Below are positions 1 through 8,240 of a stretch of 35,531 bases of DNA, piece after piece (the first letter of the stretch is position 1; every line of letters begins with the position of its first letter). The translations under genes and the position numbers were made by a program. This DNA is from Chroococcus sp. CMT-3BRIN-NPC107. Its GTDB lineage: Bacteria; Cyanobacteriota; Cyanobacteriia; Cyanobacteriales; Chroococcidiopsidaceae. The notes beneath the pieces were generated by a model. It was not told the DNA's origin. It saw nothing but the letters and a program-made list of their open reading frames with translations, and did not search any database. Location of the stretch: NCBI GenBank assembly GCA_019359635.1, contig JAHHGY010000037.1:1-35531 (forward strand), read 5' to 3'.

Positions 1-125
1 AGTCAGAGACGCGCGAATTATTGCCGGAAACATCAGAGACGTTTATCTACCTTGCCATGATAAGGATCATGGTGAAGCGATTAGCATAAAATCTGACCCC
101 GCAAAACTTTTCAAACACCCTCTAA
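1..125 (+). mobile_element. Right end of an IS5-family insertion sequence (partial)
   Basis: The window opens inside an insertion sequence. Bases 3-89 encode the end of a transposase. About 13 bases after its stop comes a run at 103-122 ending in CACCCTC that looks like the outer terminal inverted repeat, followed by TAA at 123-125. IS5-family elements of the IS1031 type commonly duplicate a TNA target, so TAA may be the target duplication. The other end lies outside the window, so the repeat and duplication cannot be verified here. The boundary falls at the point where the reading frame of the following broken NERD gene becomes recognisable, which suggests the element inserted into that gene. 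Confidence 0.6.
3..89 (+). CDS. IS5-family transposase, C-terminal fragment (cut by window edge)
   Basis: The third forward frame reads without a stop from the window edge to TAA at 87-89. It gives about 28 residues containing LLPETSE and FIYLAMIRIMVKRLA. This matches the C-terminal end typical of IS5-family DDE transposases, where a stretch like SKDYELLPETSE is followed by a hydrophobic helix ending in MVRRLA. The catalytic DDE residues lie upstream of the window. The family call rests on this tail only. Confidence 0.7.
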   Translation, partial: SETRELLPETSETFIYLAMIRIMVKRLA

Positions 126-867
126 CAATACTGCTCAAGGTATGGCATCCCCTATTATTCAAGTTCGCATACAAGGTATTTTTCTTAAAAAGTATTTAGA
201 TCGACACGCTGAGGTTTTACTAGCTAAAATTTTAGGTATGCAGCCTTATTTTGGAGCAATCCTAATTGATGTACTTGTAGCAATATCTGATTCTGGTATT
301 ATCGATCGTCCCAAAAAAATGTCTTTAGAGGAAGTATGTAAAGCCGATCAAATTTGCGATCGAGTGCGATCGCTTCAGGTCAAACAACAAAAAGAGAGTA
401 GTTTCTTCAATTTAAACAGCACGGGGCGTTCATTTAGTAAAGATGACGTAAATAAAGTTGTTCAGTTTCTACTAAAAGAGCATAAACCCTTATGTCGTAA
501 GACTGAAGCAGAAGCTATACCTAAACCTAATGTACAAACCTCTCCACCAGATAAAAAAATAGTAATTCAAGTTAAAGCTGAAAGTCCATCTATCCCTAGT
601 CCGGTAATTTCTAAACCTAGTTAAGCAATCGCTTAGAGCGTAAGTAATTATTCCTGTCGTCAATGCAACAAAACTAATTTATGTGTAACATCTGGCAAAT
701 ATGGCTACTATTTTAAATGCTTAGAATGCGAAGGTAATACACCAATTAATATTTTTTGTCAAACTTGCAATAGTAAAGAGAAAATTCGCAAGAGTGGAAA
801 TCAATTTTTTGCCGAGTGTGAAAATTGTAAAACCTCAGATTTGTTTTACACTAACCCCACAAGCTGA
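124..867 (+). pseudogene. NERD-domain / zinc-ribbon protein remnant, 5'-truncated and with in-frame stops
   Basis: One frame runs from the IS end at about 124 to TGA at 865-867, broken only by TAA (622-624) and TAG (634-636). The first part, readable from ATG 142, contains ASPIIQV, then GIIDRPKKMSLEEV and FSKDDVNKVVQFLLKEHKP. This resembles the C-terminal half of NERD (nuclease-related) domains and is followed by a Pro/Lys-rich linker. After the two stops the same frame encodes CRQC, CLEC, CQTC and CENC, two zinc ribbons of the topoisomerase/NERD-associated type. The N-terminal half of NERD, with the presumed catalytic residues, is missing, consistent with IS insertion. It is most likely a dead gene. 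A 160-residue protein from 142-624 could still be made. NERD assignment is by motif memory. Confidence 0.6.
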
Positions 868-953
868 GATTTCATAGTTTCAATGAAAAAAATAATAAAT
901 TTGTATTAAGTTTTCTGATAGAACTTAAGAAGATACCAGTGCGAGGCGACTAA

Positions 954-1631
954 ATGGCGGTGGATTATTCAGATATTGATATTGCTCCTTTAATCGATCA
1001 CACTTTGCTCAATCCCCTCGCAACGCCAGAGCAAATAGAGAAACTTTGCCAGGAAGCGGATAGATATCAGTTTGCGGCGGTTTGCATATATCCCTGTTAT
1101 GTGCGCCTAGCTGCCGAATTACTCCAAAGGAAAAATCCGAAAGTATGTACCGTAATCGGCTTTCCTAGTGGCGCTAATACCTCCAATACCAAGCTTTACG
1201 AAGCGCGAGAAGCTGTAGAAAATGGTGCAACGGAGCTAGATATAGTAATTAACTTAGGTTGGTTAAAAATCGGCAAAACTGAAGAAGTACACCGAGAAAT
1301 TGCTCAAATATGTGAAGAAACAGACGTTACAGTTAAGGCAATCTTAGAAACTACCCTGCTGACGGATGCCGAAAAGCGCCTTGCTGCGGAATTATGTATG
1401 GATGCAGGCGTAACATTTTTAAAAACAAGTACAGGCTGGAATGGGGGAGCAACAGTCGCAGATGTAAAGTCACTTTACGAATTAGCAAAAGAGCGGGTAG
1501 GAATCAAAGCATCTGGCGGGATTCTCAAAATTGAGCAAGCTTTGGATTTGGTAGTAGCTGGCGCAACTCGTTTAGGTACATCTCGTGGTGTCGATTTACT
1601 CCGCCAACGCGATACTGTGGAGAAAGACTAA
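954..1631 (+). CDS. deoC: Deoxyribose-phosphate aldolase
   Basis: A 225-residue class I aldolase that reversibly cleaves 2-deoxyribose-5-phosphate into glyceraldehyde-3-phosphate and acetaldehyde in deoxynucleoside catabolism, in the cytosol. The Schiff-base lysine is K157 in FLKTSTGW. The second active-site lysine is K185 in GIKASGGI, and the proton-relay aspartate is D96 in ELDIVIN. The N-terminal LIDHTLL motif is also present. Length matches the family. The start is supported by GAGGCG about 7 bases upstream of ATG 954. It is followed 58 bases later by recO on the same strand. All key residues are intact. Confidence 0.97.
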   Translation: MAVDYSDIDIAPLIDHTLLNPLATPEQIEKLCQEADRYQFAAVCIYPCYVRLAAELLQRKNPKVCTVIGFPSGANTSNTKLYEAREAVENGATELDIVINLGWLKIGKTEEVHREIAQICEETDVTVKAILETTLLTDAEKRLAAELCMDAGVTFLKTSTGWNGGATVADVKSLYELAKERVGIKASGGILKIEQALDLVVAGATRLGTSRGVDLLRQRDTVEKD

Positions 1632-1689
1632 GTTTAAAATCGTTTACTTAATAAAAAAATTTAGCTTCCACCAATGCTAATAGCCAAAT

Positions 1690-2586
1690 ATGAGTCGAAC
1701 CTATAAAGCTACTGGAATTAATCTTAAAAGTATGCCCCTAGGTGAAGCCGATCGCCTGGTTACAGTTTTGACACAAGAATATGGATTGATTCGCGCCGTA
1801 GCACCAGGTGCGCGTAAACAAAATTCTAGCTTGGGCGGTAGAAGTAGTTTGTTTGTGGTGAACGAGTTATTGATTGCTAAAGGGCGATCGCTCGATAAAA
1901 TTACTCAAGCAGAAACTATTACAACTTACCCCCGTCTCAGCCGCGATTTGGGTAAATTAGCCGCTTGTCAATACATGGCAGAAATCGTTATGTGTCAAGC
2001 TTTGAGCGAACAGCCCCAAACAGAATTGTTCTGCTTACTTAACGAACATCTTAAACGTTTGGAACAATTGCCTAACAATTCGGAGTTCTTAGTTTTAGCT
2101 CATCTGAGTCAAGCAGTTTTTCACTTGCTTTCTTTAGCGGGAATCACCCCCCAAGTTCAGCAATGCCAATTAACTCAAAAAACAATTATTCCTGAAAAAA
2201 GCGATCGCACTATCGAACAAGTAGGTTTTAGTATCGCGGCTGGAGGCATAATTAGCTTAGAAGCTTGGAAAAGTTTACAAGCCCAAAATAAAGCTGTAGT
2301 TTACCGCGCCGAGCCAGTTTCAACTACTTTGGTAAAAGAAACTAGCACAAACTACCAGATAACCCAAACACTACCAAAACTAAATGCTCGTTTTAGCAGT
2401 AACGAACTTGCTTTAATGCAGCAACTAGCCGATGCCGAACTCAGTCAAGTAGAACAGTCTAATCCTAGTTGGCTATCTATTGAAAAGATTTTACGTCAAT
2501 ACGTCGAGTACCATTTCGATCGCCCAATTCGTTCTGCTGCTTTGATTGATAGTTATTTTGCCTTGCCTTACGCCCCAAAAGTATGA
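1690..2586 (+). CDS. recO: DNA repair protein RecO
   Basis: A 298-residue RecO, which binds DNA and, with RecR and RecF, loads RecA on SSB-coated single strands during gap repair. The N-terminal OB fold is recognisable: [24 protein letters not shown], then [12 protein letters not shown] at about 34-45. A helical C-terminal part follows. Many RecO proteins carry a four-cysteine zinc site in the second half. Here the corresponding region (QQCQLTQKT, about residue 160) keeps only one cysteine, so zinc binding is probably lost. The stop overlaps the start of the next gene in an ATGA arrangement, so the two are probably translationally coupled. Confidence 0.93.
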   Translation: MSRTYKATGINLKSMPLGEADRLVTVLTQEYGLIRAVAPGARKQNSSLGGRSSLFVVNELLIAKGRSLDKITQAETITTYPRLSRDLGKLAACQYMAEIVMCQALSEQPQTELFCLLNEHLKRLEQLPNNSEFLVLAHLSQAVFHLLSLAGITPQVQQCQLTQKTIIPEKSDRTIEQVGFSIAAGGIISLEAWKSLQAQNKAVVYRAEPVSTTLVKETSTNYQITQTLPKLNARFSSNELALMQQLADAELSQVEQSNPSWLSIEKILRQYVEYHFDRPIRSAALIDSYFALPYAPKV

Positions 2587-4178
2587 TGCAACCGCCGGAC
2601 TTAAATACAAAATTAGTTTCATCTAGTAATAGAAATACTACCAATCGCCCGTCTAGCAATAAACCAAAGAAAACAGCTTTGGAGACATCGAATAAAAATT
2701 ATCAAAAAATGCCTTTATCTAATTCCACTTTTAACCAAAATAGCGATCGCGTGTCTGAAGAAAAAGTCCCTACCGTAGAACAATTAAACGAGTTAGCAAA
2801 GAGTACGGAAGCTATTGCTAATCCACCGATGGATGATTTAGCTTACATTCCTCCAGAATCTAACACCGATGGCGAACCTGGTTTTCTCCCAGTGTTTAAA
2901 AATCGTAACTTTTTAACCATGTGGAGCGGGCAAGTTTTTTCGCAATTAGCCGATAAAGTTTATTTGGTGCTGATGATTGCGATTATTTCTACCCGTTTTC
3001 AAGCCAGCGATCAAAGTATTAGCGGCTGGGTATCAGCGATTATGATGGCTTTTACAATCCCCGCCGTGCTATTTGGTTCTTTAGCTGGGGTATTTGTCGA
3101 TCGCTGGTCGAAAAAAACTGTATTAGTATCAACAAATATCTTACGGGGCATTTTAGTATTATCGATTCCAGTATTATTATGGCTAACGCAAGACTGGCAA
3201 GACTTCGCGGGTTTGCCTGTAGGTTTTGGAATTTTACTATTACTATCGTTTTTAATTTCTACCTTGACACAGTTTTTTGCTCCCGCCGAACAAGCAGCAA
3301 TTCCTTTAGTAGTAGAAGAAAAACACCTATTATCGGCTAACTCGCTGTACACCACAACAATGATGGCTCTAGTAATTGTTGGGTTTGCAGTCGGAGAACC
3401 GTTACTTGCGATCGCTGATAATGTTACAAATCAATTAGGGGTAGGCGTTGGCATCGGTAAAGAATTAGTAGTAGGTGGCAGTTATGCGATCGCCGGCGTA
3501 CTATTACTATTGCTCAAAACTGGCGAAAAAGAGCCAAAACCAGAACAGGAGCAAAACCACGTTTTTGAAGATTTACGCGATGGTTTCCGCTATTTAGGGG
3601 AAAACAAGCGCATTCGTAACGCTTTAATTCAACTTGTAATTTTATTCTCAATTTTTGCTGCCTTGGCAGTTTTGGCGGTGAGAATGGCAGAAGTAATACC
3701 GGGTCTAAAATCGTCTCAATTTGGCTTTTTGCTGGCGGCGGGTGGCGTGGGAGTTGTTACTGGAGCAACGCTTTTAGGGCATTACGGGCAACGTTTTTCT
3801 CACGTACAGTTAAGCTTTTGTGGCTCTATCGGCATGGCGGCTTGTTTATTTACTTTATCTATATTTACTAAAGAACTGTGGATTACCGTGTTGGCGCTGG
3901 CATTGTTGGGCGTATTTTCGTCTTTAGTTGCTATCCCGATGCAAACCACCATTCAACAAGAAACTCCGCCCCAAATGCGGGGTAAAGTATTTGGTTTGCA
4001 AAATAATGTAGTAAATATTGCCCTGACTTTGCCGTTGGCTTTAGCGGGAGTAGCGGAGACAATTATCGGATTACAGGCAGTTTTTTTAAGTTTGGCAGCA
4101 ATTGCGATCGCAGGGAGTGTCTTAACCTGGTATATTTGCCGTACAGAAGCAGAAAATTCGCAGAATTTGGGTAGATAA
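2583..4178 (+). CDS. MFS transporter with long hydrophilic N-terminus
   Basis: A 531-residue polytopic membrane protein of the major facilitator superfamily, closest in look to the MFS_3 / secretion-effector type. Residues 1-100 are hydrophilic, rich in Ser, Asn, Lys and Pro, and presumably cytosolic. The membrane part begins at about 105 ([20 protein letters not shown]). The loop 2-3 signature DRWSKK is at 173-178. About 12 hydrophobic segments follow, with a central cytosolic loop near 315-335 rich in Glu and Lys. The start overlaps the recO stop (ATGA). Internal Met codons such as M43 could be alternative starts and would shorten the tail. The substrate cannot be inferred. Confidence 0.88.
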   Translation: MMQPPDLNTKLVSSSNRNTTNRPSSNKPKKTALETSNKNYQKMPLSNSTFNQNSDRVSEEKVPTVEQLNELAKSTEAIANPPMDDLAYIPPESNTDGEPGFLPVFKNRNFLTMWSGQVFSQLADKVYLVLMIAIISTRFQASDQSISGWVSAIMMAFTIPAVLFGSLAGVFVDRWSKKTVLVSTNILRGILVLSIPVLLWLTQDWQDFAGLPVGFGILLLLSFLISTLTQFFAPAEQAAIPLVVEEKHLLSANSLYTTTMMALVIVGFAVGEPLLAIADNVTNQLGVGVGIGKELVVGGSYAIAGVLLLLLKTGEKEPKPEQEQNHVFEDLRDGFRYLGENKRIRNALIQLVILFSIFAALAVLAVRMAEVIPGLKSSQFGFLLAAGGVGVVTGATLLGHYGQRFSHVQLSFCGSIGMAACLFTLSIFTKELWITVLALALLGVFSSLVAIPMQTTIQQETPPQMRGKVFGLQNNVVNIALTLPLALAGVAETIIGLQAVFLSLAAIAIAGSVLTWYICRTEAENSQNLGR

Positions 4179-4261
4179 TTACTACTGAATATCTGTGCAT
4201 AATTGCTAAAAGGCGATGTACGTGCGATCGCCGATATCTCTAAACTTAAAGTGCTTAAAGA

Positions 4262-5398
4262 ATGCATATTGCTTGGCTTGGAAAAAAAACACCATTTTGT
4301 GGCAATGTCACTTACGGTAGAGAAATTACCAATGCTTTATTAGACCGAGGACACCAAGTAAGTTTTCTTCATTTTGCTCAAGAAGCAGGTAAAGTCAACG
4401 AGTCTGACTGTGCGGAAGTTTCCCTACCTTTCCTCTACAAATCACAGGTTTATACAATTCCCTCGTTTACAGCAAGTAAAGTTTTAACAGATTCTCTGCG
4501 TCAGCTAAAGCCAGATGTGGTTCATGCTTCGCTAACTTTATCGCCCTTAGATTTTCTTTTACCAGAAATCTGCGCCGAATTAGACGTACCCCTAGTTGCT
4601 ACTTTTCATACGCCGTTTGCAGGGAAAGGAGCAAAATTAAAATCAGGAACGCAGCTTTTAGCCTACCAACTTTACGCGCCATTTTTAGTTAACTACGATC
4701 GCACAATTGTTTTTTCCCAAGTCCAGAAGGAAGTATTAGCGCGTTTAGGTGTACCTGCGGAAAATGTAGCCGTAATTCCCAATGGCGTAGATGTCCAAAG
4801 ATATTCTCCTGGTGCTTCGGCAATTAAAGCTGAGTTTAACGCCGAGCGTTTATTTGTCTACCAAGGAAGACTAGCGGCGGAAAAGAACGTAGAGGCGCTT
4901 CTAAGAGCCTGGAAGCAGTCAGAAATGAAGCCAGATAGTAAGTTGCTAATTGTGGGCGATGGCCCGTTAACGTCTTCATTAAAACCTTTTTACGGTTCCG
5001 ATCGTGGCATTATTTGGCTAGGGTTTGTAGCCGATGAAAAGCGACGCATTGAAATCCTTAGAGGCGCTGATGTGTTTATATTGCCTTCTTTAGTGGAAGG
5101 TTTATCTTTGTCTTTATTAGAAGCAATGGCTTGTGGACTTGCTTGTTTAGCAACCGATGTTGGCGCTGATGGGGAAGTTTTAGAAGACATTGGAGTATTA
5201 TTAAATACGCGCCGCGTCGGATCGCAGTTGCGAACTTTGTTACCACTATTTCAAGATCACCCAGAGTTAGCACCCCTGCTAGGCAAAAAAGCCCGACAGC
5301 GAGTATTAGAGCGCTATACACTTAATTACAATATTACTTGCTTGGAGCAGTTGTACGGTCAAGTTTTAGAGCAACGACGGGTTGGGGTAGGCATATAA
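4262..5398 (+). CDS. GT4-family glycosyltransferase
   Basis: A 378-residue GT-B fold, retaining glycosyltransferase of family GT4. The N-terminal acceptor domain starts with MHIAWLGKKTPFCGNVTYGREIT. The C-terminal nucleotide-sugar domain shows GRLAAEKNVEALLRAW (202-217), VGDGPL (231-236), WLGFV (252-256) and the EX7E signature EGLSLSLLE (E279 to E287), followed by EAMACGLACLATDVGA. Such enzymes transfer sugars from nucleotide donors to lipids, polysaccharides or glycoproteins; the acceptor is unknown. It lies 83 bases after the MFS gene and faces the protease gene, with only 10 bases between the two stops. Confidence 0.9.
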   Translation: MHIAWLGKKTPFCGNVTYGREITNALLDRGHQVSFLHFAQEAGKVNESDCAEVSLPFLYKSQVYTIPSFTASKVLTDSLRQLKPDVVHASLTLSPLDFLLPEICAELDVPLVATFHTPFAGKGAKLKSGTQLLAYQLYAPFLVNYDRTIVFSQVQKEVLARLGVPAENVAVIPNGVDVQRYSPGASAIKAEFNAERLFVYQGRLAAEKNVEALLRAWKQSEMKPDSKLLIVGDGPLTSSLKPFYGSDRGIIWLGFVADEKRRIEILRGADVFILPSLVEGLSLSLLEAMACGLACLATDVGADGEVLEDIGVLLNTRRVGSQLRTLLPLFQDHPELAPLLGKKARQRVLERYTLNYNITCLEQLYGQVLEQRRVGVGI

Positions 5399-5408
5399 AG
5401 TATAGTTT

Positions 5409-6161
5409 TTATTGGCTTGCTACTTGCCACCCTAAACGAGTTGGTTGTTGATAAATTCGTTTGAGAGTATTGATATCTCTAGGGGAAAGACTGGGCGGAT
5501 TTGTTACTTGAGAAAAGTACAAAGCATCGCTAGTAGCAGTACTATGCCCCCAAATGCCCAAAGCATGACCCAATTCGTGCAGTGCAGCAGCTTTAATGTA
5601 CTTGCTGGGTTGATTTGGGCTTAATATAATTGTGCAACGATGAGCTAAAACTGAGGTAGAGTTGGAAACCTTCTTTGTATATAGCTCGTAGCGAGTTAAA
5701 GCCGATCGCGCTCGTAATAAGTTTGTTGTTCTTAACGGCGGAGACTTGAAGGTAATTACAATATCAGCTATTTCTTTTTGCCCAACTATCTGCAATGGTA
5801 AATAACTACTCCACTCTTTAACGGCGGCTTTTACCTGCAACCATGTTTGCACTTGAGTATTATCTATATAAACTTTTACGGGAAACTGCGACCAAACTAA
5901 ATAGCCTACTTCTGTTAACTTTACTTGCTCGAAGTAGTCGCCGCTATTTGTTGAGTCTTGCCATGACTTTAAAGTGTAGGGTAAAGGATGGCTTTGGTTT
6001 ATGGTAAGCACAGGAGGAGGTTTTGCCCAACTAAACCCCGTAGAACTTAGAACTACTAATAACCCCGTAACAATAGCCAATCCCCAAATAAATAATTGCT
6101 TTTGCGATCGCCTTAACTTTTGCCAAATTTGTCTCGTAGCGATCGCATTTTTCCACAGCAT
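5409..6161 (-). CDS. Membrane-anchored metzincin-like zinc metalloprotease
   Basis: A 250-residue protein. A basic N-terminus is followed by one hydrophobic segment at about 24-44 (LFIWGLAIVTGLLVVL), so it is a signal anchor or signal peptide, and the rest is probably periplasmic. The zinc site is HELGHALGIWGH (H195, E196, H199, G202, H206), followed by SPRDINTLKRIY. Matrixins (M10) have HEXXHXXGXXH; here the third histidine is one residue later. Similar motifs exist in cyanobacterial matrixin-like proteins, so it is probably active, but the substrate is unknown. It starts 3 bases after the secG stop and is probably in an operon with gpmI and secG. Confidence 0.82.
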   Translation of the reverse strand: MLWKNAIATRQIWQKLRRSQKQLFIWGLAIVTGLLVVLSSTGFSWAKPPPVLTINQSHPLPYTLKSWQDSTNSGDYFEQVKLTEVGYLVWSQFPVKVYIDNTQVQTWLQVKAAVKEWSSYLPLQIVGQKEIADIVITFKSPPLRTTNLLRARSALTRYELYTKKVSNSTSVLAHRCTIILSPNQPSKYIKAAALHELGHALGIWGHSTATSDALYFSQVTNPPSLSPRDINTLKRIYQQPTRLGWQVASQ

Positions 6162-6164
6162 CAG

Positions 6165-6398
6165 CTATCTAGGAATCCAGTTTGCACTTAAAACTAAAGA
6201 CAATCCCAAAAAAATCACCGTTAGTATCCAAGTAATACGATTTAAGGTACTTTCAGCACTCTTTGTACTGCTAAATAATTGGGCTTGTCCGCCAATAGCA
6301 CCAATTCCGTCGCCTTTAGGACTATGAAGCAATACCAAAATCGTTAAACCTACAGCCGAGATTGACCAAATTGCTTCGATTATTTTATATAAAGTCAT
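6165..6398 (-). CDS. secG: Preprotein translocase subunit SecG
   Basis: A 77-residue SecG, the accessory subunit of the SecYEG channel in plasma and thylakoid membranes. It shows the family pattern: a first membrane helix (IIEAIWSISAVGLTILVLLH), the loop SPKGDGIGAIGG containing the conserved glycine-rich segment, and a second helix (ITWILTVIFLGLSLVL). Length is typical. An AAGGA about 10 bases upstream supports the start. It lies between gpmI (91 bases upstream in transcription) and the metalloprotease (3 bases downstream). Confidence 0.93.
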   Translation of the reverse strand: MTLYKIIEAIWSISAVGLTILVLLHSPKGDGIGAIGGQAQLFSSTKSAESTLNRITWILTVIFLGLSLVLSANWIPR

Positions 6399-6489
6399 TT
6401 AACAAGTTCCTTAACCAAAAGTTTGTTCTGGCAAGCTTTACTACCTGCCAGTCTTCCAAATTTTAACTCAATTGCGATCGCGCGCCCAA

Positions 6490-8085
6490 TTACAACGACA
6501 CTTCTACCGGAGTACGAGTTGCTTGCAGTTGATAGGGGTTTGGTTCTATCAAAGAGCGTCCAGTCATTTCTACTGGTTGCGGTAGCTGCAAAATTTGCAG
6601 AATTGTCGGCGCAATATCTCCTAACGCGCCATCTTTTCTTAGCTCTACTTCCGCGCCGTGTCCAGGTATGTTTGCCTTTTCGCCTTCAATCAAAATTAAA
6701 GGTACGGGGTTAGTAGTATGAGCCGTCCAAGGATTGCCCTCATCATCTATCATACTTTCGGCGTTACCATGATCGGCAGTAACGAGCGCTGTTCCGCCAA
6801 CTTTGCTAATACTTTCTAGCAATCTTCCTAAACATCGATCCACCGTTTCTAATGCCTGAATGGTGGCGGGGATTTGTCCTGTATGCCCTACCATATCTGG
6901 ATTAGCGTAGTTAATTACAACTAACGAATAGATGCGTTTTTTAATGGCGGCGGCGGCAATATCGGTAACGGCTTCGGCAGACATTGCCGGAGCGCGATCG
7001 TAAGTCGCTACCATTGGACTGGTGACTAACTCTCGATCTTCTCCCTCTAACGGCTCTTCTAAGCCACCGTTAAAAAAATAGGTAACGTGAGCGTATTTCT
7101 CGGTTTCGGCAGTGCGAAACTGCTTTAAACCGTGCTGAGAGATTACTTCTCCCAAAATATTGTTTAAGTTTTGTGGTTCAAAGGCAACTTTTACGGGCAA
7201 ATCTGGCTCGTATTGAGTAAAGGTGACAAACGATAAAGGCTTGATTTGCTGGCGCTTAAAATCGTTAAATTCTTTGTTTACTAATGCCTGAGTTAGTTGT
7301 CTTGAGCGATCGGGACGGAAGTTAAAAAATATTACCCCGTCTCCTGGTTCAATAGCACCAGGGGCTACCCGCGTGGGAATAATAAATTCGTCGGTTACTT
7401 CTTGAGCATAGGAAGCTTGCAGAACTTCTAAAGCCGAACTTTTACCTTCGCCGTCGGTTGTTATGACATCGTAGGCTTTTTGGACTCTATCCCAACGGCG
7501 ATCGCGATCCATAGCATAATAACGACCGCTAATAGTAACAATCTGCCCTATACCAACACTATCTATATATTTTTGGACTTTTTCAATTGCTTCAATACCT
7601 TCATGTGGACTTGTATCGCGTCCGTCAGTAATGGCATGAATGCAAACTTTATTAATTTCTTGAGCTTTGGCTAAGTCAAGCAATCCTAACAAATGGCTCA
7701 GATGAGAATGTACGCCACCTTCGGAAGTTAGCCCGATTAAATGCAGTTTGCCATTGCGATCGCGTACCTCATTGCATATTTGCACTAATGCCGGATTTTG
7801 CAACAGCGATCCATCTTCCACCGCGTCCGAAATCCGTACCAATTCTTGCGGTACAACTCGTCCAGCGCCAATATTGAGATGTCCCACTTCAGAGTTACCC
7901 ATTTGTCCCTCTGGTAAGCCTACAGCCTTTCCAGAGGTCTTAATTAGGGTGTGAGGATAGGCAGCCCAGAGGCTATCCACGATCGGGATTTTTGCTTGCG
8001 CGATCGCATTTCCATCCTTTTCCTCGCGGTAGCCCCACCCGTCTAAAATGACTAGCACCACAGGAGCAACAGGTGCTTGGGTCAT
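6490..8085 (-). CDS. gpmI: 2,3-bisphosphoglycerate-independent phosphoglycerate mutase
   Basis: A 531-residue cofactor-independent, Mn-dependent phosphoglycerate mutase (alkaline-phosphatase superfamily) that interconverts 3- and 2-phosphoglycerate. Metal ligand D15 sits in VILDGWGYR. The phosphorylated serine is S65 in QMGNSEVGHLNIGAGR. HAITDGRDTSP and GRYYAMDRDRRWDR mark the phosphotransferase domain. The C-terminal metal site is in NYANPDMVGHTG and VTADHGNAE, with HTTNPVP following. Full length and intact. First gene of a probable gpmI-secG-protease unit. Confidence 0.96.
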   Translation of the reverse strand: MTQAPVAPVVLVILDGWGYREEKDGNAIAQAKIPIVDSLWAAYPHTLIKTSGKAVGLPEGQMGNSEVGHLNIGAGRVVPQELVRISDAVEDGSLLQNPALVQICNEVRDRNGKLHLIGLTSEGGVHSHLSHLLGLLDLAKAQEINKVCIHAITDGRDTSPHEGIEAIEKVQKYIDSVGIGQIVTISGRYYAMDRDRRWDRVQKAYDVITTDGEGKSSALEVLQASYAQEVTDEFIIPTRVAPGAIEPGDGVIFFNFRPDRSRQLTQALVNKEFNDFKRQQIKPLSFVTFTQYEPDLPVKVAFEPQNLNNILGEVISQHGLKQFRTAETEKYAHVTYFFNGGLEEPLEGEDRELVTSPMVATYDRAPAMSAEAVTDIAAAAIKKRIYSLVVINYANPDMVGHTGQIPATIQALETVDRCLGRLLESISKVGGTALVTADHGNAESMIDDEGNPWTAHTTNPVPLILIEGEKANIPGHGAEVELRKDGALGDIAPTILQILQLPQPVEMTGRSLIEPNPYQLQATRTPVEVSL

Positions 8086-8240
8086 AAGTATATTGCCCTT
8101 TATTTAATAGTTTTAACTCACCGCAATAATACCATTCCTGCTACCTATCGCAAGCAAATTTCTACGGATTTATGTGATATTTTCTTGGATTTTTTCTTTT
8201 TGTCCTATTTTGCCGAATTTTTAAGCGTAACTCAGCCAAT

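Noticed and set aside
6001..6327. 108-residue forward frame over the protease and secG genes
   Set aside because: Antisense shadow of two well-supported minus-strand genes, with no family features.
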